DNA of 64,000 bases, from assembly GCA_034359265.1 (NCBI GenBank), contig CP136891.1:80990001-81054000 (forward strand), in the 5' to 3' direction. This document shows positions 1-11,200 of this stretch, in pieces (the first letter of the stretch is position 1; every line of letters begins with the position of its first letter). The notes beneath the pieces are model-generated. The model made no database searches. It was not told where the DNA came from and was given only the letters and a program-made list of their open reading frames with translations. Both the position numbers and the translations under genes were made by a program. The stretch comes from Canna indica (Eukaryota; Streptophyta; Magnoliopsida; Zingiberales; Cannaceae).

Positions 1-195
1 CCCAAAAACCTGTCCTCAGTTCGGATTGCAGGCTGCAACTCACTTGCATGAAGCCATAATCGTTAGTAATCGCCGGTCAGCCATACGACGATGAATTCAT
101 TCTCGGGCCTTATACACACCGCCCGTCACACTTTGGGAGCTGGCCATGCCCGAAGTCGTTACCTTAACCGCAAGGAGGGCGATGCCGAAGGAAGT
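1..195 (+). pseudogene. Plastid 16S rRNA 3'-end fragment (nuclear plastid DNA)
   Basis: The sequence closely follows the 3' end of chloroplast 16S rRNA, including the universal 'acaccgcccgtcacac' stretch near 117-132 and 'gaagtcgttaccttaacc' just after it. Resemblance stops at about 195, before the anti-Shine-Dalgarno end, and AT-rich nuclear DNA follows. Compared with the plastid gene as I remember it, most differences are C-to-T or G-to-A changes, as expected for a methylated, non-functional nuclear copy. The left end lies outside the window. Confidence 0.9.
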
Positions 196-589
196 ATAGA
201 GGACCCTATACTAACCATTATTGACCTTGTTAATTATAATTCATATTAATCACTCAAGCAAGCTATACTAATGTATTTATAATTATAACATATTAGTATA
301 ATTCATTTATAATTATATGACCTTATTAAGATTAGAACTTGGGTTGATGAGAGAAAAATACTCTTTCTTAATCACTCAAGCAAGCTATACTATATGATAT
401 ATATTTTTAATTTTATTTACTTAAACTATATTTTGGTTCATTCGGACCGAACCAAAAATAAAAAAATCTTTAAAATTTTAACTATTAACCGAACCAAAAG
501 TCAGTTGGACAAATCGATTTCTGTTCAGTCGGTTAATCGATGAATTTTTCTCACCCTTATCGGGCTGTTGGTTCGGGCTAAAATTTGTC
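196..589. other. Intergenic, no gene seen
   Basis: AT-rich DNA without a credible reading frame. A short direct repeat around 'cactcaagcaagctatact' occurs near 251 and 374. The part near 430-560 is rich in cgaacc and ggttcg words, as in the hAT-like MITEs at 20.7 and 49.8 kb, but is too short to assign. Confidence 0.5.
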
Positions 590-919
590 ATGCCTATTAG
601 TAACGGTTTATTCGTTAGTATAGAAGATATTTTTCTAACGAATGCAACTTCGTTAACAACTTTACCAACGGTCCAAAAAATTCATTAGTATAGAAGATGC
701 TTTACTAACGACCCATAAAATTCGTGAGCAACTTTACTAATAGATACATAATTTGTTAGAATTGGTTTGCTCTATACCAATGACAAAGCTTGTCTGTTGG
801 TATAGGGTATCACTTTTAGCAACGAATCTTCTTTCAATTTGTAAAAGTTACATTTACTAACAAATTTTTCTTACTGTTAATAATATTATTCGTTAGTATA
901 TGTTATTTATTTTGTAGTG
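590..919. mobile_element. Probable CACTA-type transposon end (fragment)
   Basis: Read on the minus strand, the segment starts at 919 with CACTACAAAA, the usual terminal sequence of plant CACTA (En/Spm) elements. Many copies of a short motif, ttcgttagta or its variants, follow in both orientations between 600 and 900, like the subterminal repeats of that superfamily. No opposite terminus was found, so this looks like a truncated end. The 3-bp target duplication cannot be judged. Confidence 0.5.
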
Positions 920-1059
920 ATATTTTTAGAAGTTGTTAAGAAAGCCAACACCTAGCGACACTCACTTGACGACTCGACCGATTAACAGAACACCCCTCAG
1001 TGTCAGTCCCTTCAAACAGACTGGTTGGACTATGCTTAAAAAAAAGAAAAATTAATTAA

Positions 1060-1665
1060 TCTGGACCCAAATTATGTCGAAATTAACGAATTTAATTCAA
1101 CTTTTAATTTGCATCAAATCTAACTCAAAGTTTTGAATTAACATCAATTATATTCCACCGGCAAGTTGCTGTTAATGAAATCGTTAGTTGTTGATCTACC
1201 ATCTCAGTCAGCAATCAATATATTGATTTTTATTACTCATATATGAAAGTCAATAGCTAAAAACTAATAAAAACACATAAAATTCTAATTCGACATTCAT
1301 CCCCACTTGAACTTCTTACTGCACGCTTAATAATACGACTTGATAACTCACTATAGTTGTTGACTAGGATGCCACGTTATATTATCAAGTCATATTAGTA
1401 AGCAGATAGTAGGAGAGTTCGAGTGGGAATGAATGTTGTGTTATGATTTTGTGTTTTTTTAAATTTTCGACAATTGACTTATGTATATGAGTATTAAAAA
1501 TCAATATATTAGTTACTGACTGAGATTCCATATCAGCAACTAATAGTGACTTGACGGTGATATCACATTGATGTTAATTTAAAACTTCAAATTAGATTTG
1601 ATGCAAATTAAAAATTAGATTAGATTCATAAAATTCACTATAGTTTGAATTAGATTTATTATTTA
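1060..1665. repeat. Long inverted repeat (fold-back / MITE-like)
   Basis: The left arm at about 1065-1335 is repeated in inverted orientation at about 1365-1660. Matching pieces include 'tttgcatcaaatct' and its complement, and 'tatattgattttta' in both arms. The centre lies near 1340-1360. Divergence between the arms suggests age. Exact termini and target duplication are not clear. Confidence 0.65.
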
Positions 1666-2205
1666 TTCTTAAAAAAAATCAAAAGGTAGAGAAATTTAAG
1701 AAAAATAAGAAAACAATTTTGATTTAATGAACATTTGAGTCAGAAACCCAGAAGAGGAGCAATTTAGGGAAATTGCAAAATAATTTTAATTTTGGTATTT
1801 TATAAAATTTGTTGTAGTTTTTCAACGGTAGATTCGGTAAATTGTTTTTTTATTATCTTTTATTAAAAGAGAAAAAAACTTGAAAAATTCACTCTGATCC
1901 TTGAATCCGGTCGAAGTCGGTCTAGACCGGTTTGACCAGGTTGAATCTTGGGGTCAGGCGGTTCAGTTGCTAACGACAAGAAGATAATAAATAAACAACA
2001 GCAAAAAAAGACCACCGAATCTTTCCAATTTTATTAACCAGAAGAAATAAAAATTGCCGAATATTTTAATCCATATTACGCTTCAAATCATTTAACTGAC
2101 TCTTCGAGTCTTCTTCCCCACCACACACCCACCATAACCATTTCTTCTCTCCCATCGCGCGCTCTCACAACCCTCTCCTTCCCCACCGACGTCATCGCGA
2201 AGGAG

Positions 2206-2250
2206 ATGCGAGTGAGAGAGAGACGAAGCCGTCGACTATATAAGCACTAG
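2206..2250 (+). promoter_or_regulatory. Candidate upstream ORF in the RSH leader
   Basis: A 14-codon frame from ATG at 2206 to TAG at 2248 lies just upstream of the RSH start at 2274. It encodes a very basic peptide (MRVRERRSRRLYKH). It would matter only if transcription starts upstream, for example in the pyrimidine-rich stretch 2100-2190. A TATATAAG box at 2237-2244 would instead give a very short leader without this frame. Confidence 0.3.
2237..2244 (+). promoter_or_regulatory. TATA-like box before the RSH gene
   Basis: TATATAAG lies 30 bases before the chosen ATG, so use of it would leave almost no 5' leader. A GACGTCATC motif (ACGT core, bZIP-type) lies near 2189. Confidence 0.3.
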
Positions 2251-2273
2251 ATAAATCGGTCCTTTTCCCCCGG

Positions 2274-5200
2274 ATGATGTCGTCTTGCGCCGGACTGGGC
2301 CGCCCTCTCCGGTGCCGCCCCGCCATGATCCGCCACCGTAGCTCCCGCCTCCTTCTCCTTCCGGCCGCCTATGCGCTCCGCGGCTCCGCCCCCTGCTTCC
2401 GCTGCGTTCTCGAACAGGTCGCCGCGCCGCTCGCTGCTTCCCCGGCTCCGCTCGGCTCGGTCCTCGCCACTGGCAACGCCATCGCGGCCGCTGCTGCCGC
2501 CGGAGGATCCGGGGCATCCCACGCGGCCGTTGGATCTGCGCTCGCGCACGTGGCCGTCACGGCCGTCGCCATCGCCTCGGGGGCGTGCCTATCCACCAAG
2601 GTCGACTTCTTGTGGCCGAGGGTGGAAGGACAACCTGGTGTGGCTCCTTTCTTTATTGTCTTCTATTTTCATGTTATTTATTATTTCTATTTTACCATTA
2701 GAGAAAATGCGTTTGCTACTTTGATTCGTTGCTTTGTAGCCTATAGGCCGTGGTATACAGTATTGTGTGAATGCTTACTTCTGGAAATGAGATGTTTCTC
2801 TTCATCTAATAGGGAGAAAGGAGAAAAGAAGAAAATCTATGCACGTTGACTTCGTTTTGTTGTCCACTTTATACGTTATACCACAAGGAGAAAACATAAC
2901 ATAAAGGAAACAACAAGAAGTATAAGATTAATAAAAGGTAGAGGAAAAATATAATTATATATTACTTGCTTATTCTGTAACGGAGAATGATACAGCAGTA
3001 AATCAAAAAAGAGAAAGAGGGGAAAAGATGGAACAAAACATACTCAAAGAAGAGAATGTGACTTTCACCTTTCATTGATCAAATCAATCCAATTATGAAC
3101 TGCCATTTGAGCCTTGTGTTTTAGGTTTATTACTTCAATGTTAAGTAGGACTAAGGATGACAATGGGTTAGGGTGGTAAAGAAAATCACATTTCCCACCC
3201 TGCAAAGGCACTAGAAGTGGAATGGGGAGGAAAGGGTGGTGGCTTGGTCTAAATCTACTTGCCTATTTTCATCCCATGGAGCATGATGGGACAAAGCAAA
3301 ATGGATAACAAATTAAAATATGAGAGATAATGTCATGAACCAGGCCTTGATAAGACAACCTGTAATCTCATAGGCTTAAACCACTAATGCTTAAGCCGAA
3401 CTTAATGGTAGTAGGCCTATTAAGTCTTATTTTTTTTTGAAATGTAGAAACTTGCATTCAATTCAAGAGGTGTGAATTGAGTACAAGTGGGTGTGGGGTG
3501 TGGGGGGTGGGGGGGGGGAGTAAAAGACATAGAAAAGCATAAGCAAGTAAAGAAAAGAAAAAGCAATACATTGAAGGAGCCGCGCTAAAGTTGTGCTCCT
3601 GACAACCCACTAGGCTCCTGATACCCTAGTCAACCCAGGAGGGTGAAGAAGTTAAGCACTGATCGCAAAGGAAGTTGGACCTGAAAGGGAGTCCTAGAAG
3701 CAACGGCGGTTTCACTCAAACCAAGTGAACCAGTTCAAAGAGAGTATGAGATGGAATTTGCGCTTGTGGTCATTTGTTGTAGTGATTGAATTTAATGCCC
3801 AAGGTGTCGAAGATAGTGGGAGAGGGTTTTGGTGCAGTAAGAGCACGAAACGATGCCAGCCATTGAGCTTGTAAGGGCATTCTTCAAATAAGTGAGGGTG
3901 GGATTCGGTGCCGGAGTAGCATAGAGGACATTTGTCGTCTACCAGGATTCCTTTTCTGATCAATCTGTCCCTTGTGTGCAGCTTGTGCCGGATTTTTAGC
4001 CAACCGAAGACGAGAGTTTTGGTGGGAGCTCTGGTTGCCAAATAAATTTGTGTGCCTGTCTCCGATGGCTCTAAAGTAAAGAAGTCGATAAAGGGAGCGG
4101 GTGGTGAAACAATGATGGGCCTTATTAATCAATATAATTTGACATGAACTCTTGATGTGGGATTAAATTGAGATGTTACGGATTTACGATCTCCCAAAAT
4201 GTCTTGACTCTTGACATCCTTGTCAAGATTCAAGTTAAGTCAAATATATAGTCTAAACCCCTAGTCGCCGACATGTAAGGGCTAACCTATTAGTGGCTCT
4301 ACTCCATCTATGAGTATTCGTTTCCCACATAGGCTTCCTCACCAAGCTTATGACTAAGTCCACTTTGATACCATATGTCATAGTTCCACCTTGATGAGAT
4401 AACTAAGCTATTAATTTGATGGTGTGAATCGAGAGCAATACCAAATAGTTCCTATAATATGCCTCTCGATTTTATTTTCCCTCCACGCTCACCCACACCA
4501 TGCACAAAGTGGGTCATGGGTGGTCAATTTGGGGTCAATATTTAGTGATGGGGATCAATTTGCCATCCCTACATAGGATTGCAGAATAAAAAAGAGCATG
4601 GAACAAGGCATTTATTTCTACACATATCTAGAATCTCATAGAAGCTCATCATGAAACTGAAAAGACATCTAGTACATCATACTCTAGCAAATATCTCCAG
4701 GGTAAATTCTCAACCTTAACTGCTTAGGGTCTAAAGAACTGTAGCTACTATAATAATATGCTGAAATTTCAAGTACAATCTAACTTAGTCCAGTATTAGA
4801 AACTAAAGCTCATACATGAGATATGTAGAATCTTTCGGTAATCACAAAATCCACAATGATATGATTGTTGTTAAACTTAATTGGTTGACCAATTTTCCCC
4901 AAAATTTAAGCTGTTTTTTTTTTGAAATAACAAAACTTAAGCTGGTAGGAAGGTGTCAATTTATTCATTTGCCATCTTGGATAGCCCAAATACAACATAT
5001 TGATAACTTAATTTAACCAAACGTATTTTTTTTATAAATTCTAACTAGTAGGATTCTGTTAAATTTGATTGACTGACCAACTTCCCCAAAAGCTTAAGAT
5101 GTTAGGAAAGAGATCAATCTATGCATTTATATTCTTAACACCCCCCCTCATGTGTGGACAGGTAAATTTGATAAGACTGACCCAAACGCAACACGTGGAT

Positions 5201-8200
5201 CGACTTAGTTGAAGTGGGGGTATCTTTTCTAAAATATTGATGCTAGGAGGATTCGAACTCACCTCCTTGCTATGAACTTTCTCAAAAGCTTAAGCTGTTA
5301 GGAAACAAATCAATCTATGCATTTATATTCTTAACACTCCATATTCTTAACAGATTCAAACTTAGGACTTCCTCTTTGATACCATGTTAAATTTGATTGA
5401 CCATCTTTCTAGTGTATTGATCATCACATCTTAATAGCAACTTGTGCATGATGCTTCTTTTGATAGATCATCAACCTATTCATCTTGATCATTTTCAAGG
5501 TTGATGGTTCTTCAAGAACATGCTACATCTTCTAGAAAATAGAAAAAATAATATATGTTTCCGACATGGTCTAAAACTACCTTGATTCAATTCTAGCTCA
5601 ACTGCAACGTGTCTTCCTCCATGGTTAATGTTATGGCTTCTGCGTGTGAGATATTTGAGTCAAAACTTCTAAACATAGTAAATGATTTGGAAGGTTATTG
5701 TGATAATGCATTTAATAATTCCTATAGCTACTTGATAACAGGATGCAGCTCTTTATATTATTTGTATTTATTCATCTATTATTATATAATATTTTGATTA
5801 TGATTATACATCATTATTCTCTCTTGCTTGACATCTGCTTGTTTGTATTGTAAACTGCTTTCCTTCTTATATACACTTTGAATTTTCTTCATCTTGTGTT
5901 TCATATGATAAGCAGTTTTGTTGCAGATACTCTAATATTGGAAGGAGTAGATGTAACAGGATACCCAATATTTAAAGAAGCAAAGGTTTCTCTCTAAGCT
6001 TTTAACACCATGCTTTCTAGATTGTTAATGCTGATTCTTTATTCTACGTTCCAGGTGCAGAAAGCTATTGCCTTTGCAAGTAAAGCTCACTTTGGCCAAT
6101 TTAGAAAAACAGGAGAGCCTTATGTTACTCACTGTATTCACACAGGAAAAATTTTAGCTTCTTTAGTCCCAATAAGTGGAGGCAGGGTATGCACACACTC
6201 TCTTATCCCTATAGTCTTGTTTATGACTAGTCTCTCTCTCTCTCTAAATTATTTAAAGAAGAGAATCAATGAAAATATATGTATATTTGACGTTCAACAT
6301 TATTTCCAATTTAGAAAAAAAACACAGGAAATTGACATGCATGTACAGGTCTCCGCCTCATACCGCTCGTCATACTGTAACACTTTTGTATATTTGTGCT
6401 GATATAATCTGTTGCAGGCAGTAAACACAGTTGTAGCTGGAGTACTCCATGATATAATTGATGATACTTTAGAAAGCCTCAGTACAATTGAGGAAGAGTT
6501 TGGTGACGATGTAGCACATTTAGTTGCTGGTGTTTCAAAATTAAGCTACATAAATCAGGTAATACCATTATATCATAGTTGAGCTACATTAACTAGGTAA
6601 AATCATTAAATTCACTTTTAGGACAGCAGTGAATAAACCGCAGATACATTGATTAAATTGGAGAGAGACTTTAAATTTTGTTGAAAAGATTAAAATTTCT
6701 GTATTCGGTTATGCTTTTAGGCCTATCTTACTTTTAGCTTATAGTTTTATTTGATGATATCTTTGTACCATTTGTTGAATTAGAAGTTGAAGGTTTAATT
6801 GCCATGAATTACTTTATGGAAATTTTCTCATGCTTTAGAAGAATAGTTACTTTGATGGGACATATGTTTGTAAATAGGCAGTTTGACCAAAAAGTTAAGA
6901 GTTGCAGATCAGGATAATGATATTAGATGTGTTATTCTATGCCTTTGGTACTGCACTATGTCAAATTTATCTTTATTGTTTTGGCATCACATATGAACCA
7001 TAGTAATTTAAGTCTTGAAGACAGTCTGGGACTCTTTGTAACACTTAGCTTATTAGATGACTCTGTGATTGTGGCAAAGAGTTTGGGAATATAGACCTAC
7101 TCATAAGTCATAGTCGACTTCTATGATTTTCTATGATTTGACACCTAATTTTTTCTATGATTTTCTATCAACAATTGGAGAAGTTCTGAGCACCTTCAGA
7201 AGTTAACTTGGATTTGTTATTCAGTTAATCCAATTTATTATCCTTGAGAGCACAACATATGCACATATGTAGGTTTTTATTTCACCTGTTTGACTATGGT
7301 ATTTAATTACCTTTCACAGCCACTATCATGTGAACTTCGTCGACTGAGGAATCTAAACTTATGGGCAATCATCTAGCAAAAATTTTGGCATGCTATACTT
7401 CAACTAATGTGCAATTTAAAGTTCATTAAACTTGTTGTGCTGATGTAGTTACGATTTTGATGGAGCATGTAGCTAATTTATCTGTGACCCTTTTGCCTAA
7501 TAGCAAATTTGTCTTGAGGTTACTTCTTCCTTAGGGTCAATATTTGTTTTATGTATGCAGCTGCTGCGAAGACACAGGCGTCAAAGTGTAAACCAAAGTA
7601 ACCTCAGTTCTGAAGAGGTGATATTTTCTTTTCTTTGGAATATGCATTTACAGTAAAATGTTATTATTATTTTAAAATTTACATATTATTTTATTTATCA
7701 AAATAAGATAATATTTTTTTATTAAGACTTTACTATTGATAGATCAAGATTGTATAATTAGCTCATTCGAGATGTAGATGTTTGAATAGGGCACAAGAAA
7801 TGATAGAAATACAGCTGAGTAAGTTCTCACTCATGCATAAAACCACATTTAAGGAGCTCATGAGTCAGAACCTACTCAAAATTGGTCAATATACCAAAGC
7901 ATCTTGAAAAGAATTTAAAAGAAATCCAAAACCTATCAAATTGGACCAATAATTTCATCAAATACCCCCAAAAAGAATTAGAAAATATAAATAATAAAAA
8001 ACACCATTTTGGTGTGAACTAACCTGTTTAGTCCTGAACTGGAACCCCTTCACCATTGGTTCAATTGGGTTCACCAAGAACTAGGCAGTATACTGCAGTT
8101 TTAAACCCTGGTATCGTTTGCTCAAGGAGCATGAAGTTTAAATCTTGATTGAACTTGGAACATTTCTTCCTGTATTTTTGTGTGCACATAATTATTAGCA

Positions 8201-11200
8201 CTTGGTACCATAATTTATCTTCATCTTAAACACTAAATTTTAAAATGTCATAATTATTATTTAGAAATGTTTTTTTTTTTCAATATAAAATGAATTAACA
8301 GCTTCAGTATTCCTATTATTTTTAGAATATTTTATTGTTGTTTGCTTTTGCCATTAAAAGATCACTTAACATTAGATTTTTTTTAATTACATCAGTTTTC
8401 ATATGAGGCAACTAGCCTCAGTTTCTTGCAAATGTTTATGCTACACTTGCATTTCTGTTGACTGTTGGAATTAAATCCAAATACAATATTATCTATTGCA
8501 TATGAACAATATTTTTTTCCTGGTATTTCTAAATTCATGTGATTTTATCATGACACACTTGATAATTTGCAATAATATATCAATTTCAGTTTGTTAATGT
8601 TCTATTCTTTATGACCTTAGCGTTGTGGTTTTCCTATTCTCTTTATCTTTTGTCCAATATATATACTTGGTGTGTTGTGGTCTAGGTTACTCTTGAAGTA
8701 ATGAAAAACTTGTATGGATCCACTCTCATCCACATATATGCACACTCCCACATAGACGTAAATACACAAATAAGAACATAAAATTCCTCATGAACTTTAT
8801 CATGGTAAAAAGTCTTGCTTAATGTTATAATGCATATCTATGATTGACTCCATATTTGAAAGTAATCATCTAAAGGCATTACTTAATGCTTCTTTGAAAT
8901 ATTAAAAGATTTAACTTACCCTGTCTTGCAGGCAAGTAACCTACGAGTTATGCTTTTGGGAATGATTGATGATCCTCGTGTTGTTCTCATCAAGCTGGCA
9001 GATCGTTTGCATAACATGCGAACAATGTAGGCATTACTAGATCTTTCCTTCTCTTAGGCTGTGAGGTTCTTGTTTTAAAGCATGTGGATAAATATATTCT
9101 TGGGAAAATTAATGAAAATGTCCCGAACTATTGAGTTTTTAACAAATCTGACCCATACTTTTATTTGTAACTAATTTATACTCGAACTTTCATTTTGGTA
9201 TCAATTGTATACTCCCGTCAGCTGGGTATTAAAGTAGCCGTTATATACTATGTGAACTGCACAATCAGCATAAATAAATCGATTTTTTATTCAAAGTTGT
9301 CTCGTCATCAAATGATCCACGTCAGCAAGACCAATTTAAAAAACTCTTCAATTGTTTTTTCTCTTTTTTTTAAAGGTATGGCTGATGTGGCATTGAATAG
9401 TTTTTTAATATTTTTTTAAGCTGATCTTGCTGGTGTGGATCATTTGATGACGAGGCAACTTTGAATAAAAAATGATTTATTTATGCTGACTGTGCAGTCC
9501 ACGTCAGTATATAACAGCTACTTTAACACCCAGCTGACAGGAGTATACAATTGATACCAAAACGAAAATTCGACTATAAATTAGTTACAAATAAAAGTAT
9601 GGGTCAGATTTGTTAAAAACTCAATAGTTCAGGACATTTTCATTAATTTTCCCATCCTAAAATTGCATTTTGTCCATCTGGACTATTCAAACAGTGCTCC
9701 AGGAATCCATATTGTTAAATTGGTCCGTGAATGGTGTATACATTTTCCATATGCCACTTTTCTCATTGTTGTAGAGTATTAGGATGCTATAAATATGCAG
9801 CATATATAGTTGTTGATTCCATGGATTAGGTATCGGAATGTTTATGATTTTATGTATGCCCGTACTACCAGTAACCCTTTTTTTGGACAGTTTGGGAAGC
9901 AAGGGAACATGCTTTCTCGGTCCTTTGGTCAAAAGGAACACCAATCTATTGGGTGTACCTATTTTTAGTCATGTTCTTCTCGCATTTCACGTACATCTAA
10001 ATTTGAAGGAATCTATGCTTACTGATAAGCCAATCTTTTTTTAGAATAAAGAAGCTTGCATTCAATTCAAGAGGTGTGAACTGATTACGAGGGAAGAGGC
10101 AGGGGCAGTATAAAACATATAAAAAAACATAAGCAGGCAAAGAGAAAAAAACAAGTACATGAGTGGGAGTCGGTAGTGCCGAGCTCCTAACACCCCTATC
10201 AACACAGGAGGAAGTAGAAGTTGGCAGCGCTGATCGCCAAGGAAGTGGAGCCTGAAAGGGAAAGGGAGTCCTGGAAGGAGCGACGGTTTCGCTCAAACCA
10301 AATAAACCGGTTCCAAGTGAGTATGAGGTGGAATCTGCGCTTGTGATCCTTTGTTGCAGTGGTTGAATTTTCTGCCCTTTGTGTCCAAGACAGTGGGATG
10401 GGATCTTGCTGCAGTAGGAGCACAAATCAATGCCAACCATCAAGTGTGTAGGAGCATTGTTCAAATAAGTGACCGTACGATTTGATGCGGGAGCTGCATA
10501 GAGGACATTTGTCGTCTACCAAAATTCCTTTTATGATCAGTTTGTCCTTAGTTTGTAGCTTTTGGCTGATTTTTAGCCAACCAAAGACGGAGAGTTTTTG
10601 TGGAAGCTCTGACTGCCAAACTAGGGATATGCCAAAATTCCTGAGAAGCCAATCTACATTTTTAAGAAGTACTAAATAATTTTCAAGAACCGAGTTCTCT
10701 ATAAAACATAGAAAAAACATAAGCAAGTAAAGAGAAAAAATCAGGGTACATGAGTGGGAGCCAGTAGTGCCGAGCTCCTAACACCCCTATCAACACAGGA
10801 GGGAGTAGAAGTTGGCAGCACTAATCACCAATGAAGTGGAGCCCGAAAGGGAAAGGGTGTCCTGGAAGGAGCGACGGTTTCGCTCAAACCAAATAAACCG
10901 GTTCCAAGTGAGTATGAGGCGGAATTTGCGCTTGTGATCCTTTGTTGCAGTGGTTGAAATTTGTGCCCTTTGTGTCCAAGACAGTGGGAGGGGATCTTGC
11001 TGTAGCAGGAGCACGAATCAATGCCAACCATCAAGCGTGAAGGAGCATTGTCCAAATAAGTGACCGTATGATTCGACGCCGATCTGCATAGAAGACATTT
11101 GTCGTCTACCAAAATTCCTTTTCCGATCAGTCTGTCCTTAGTTTGTAGCTTTTGGCTGATTTTTAGCTAACCAAAGACGGAGAGTTTTTGTGGAAGCTCT

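Noticed and set aside
2236..2724. Other long frames over RSH exon 1 on both strands.
   Set aside because: They are GC-rich shadows. Only the frame from 2274 joins in phase to exon 2 and ends with the transit-like and [12 protein letters not shown] sequence expected of the family.
5205..5275. A GTTCGAATC word on the minus strand near 5250, like a tRNA B box.
   Set aside because: No A box at the right distance and no cloverleaf; it lies in a degenerate repeat.
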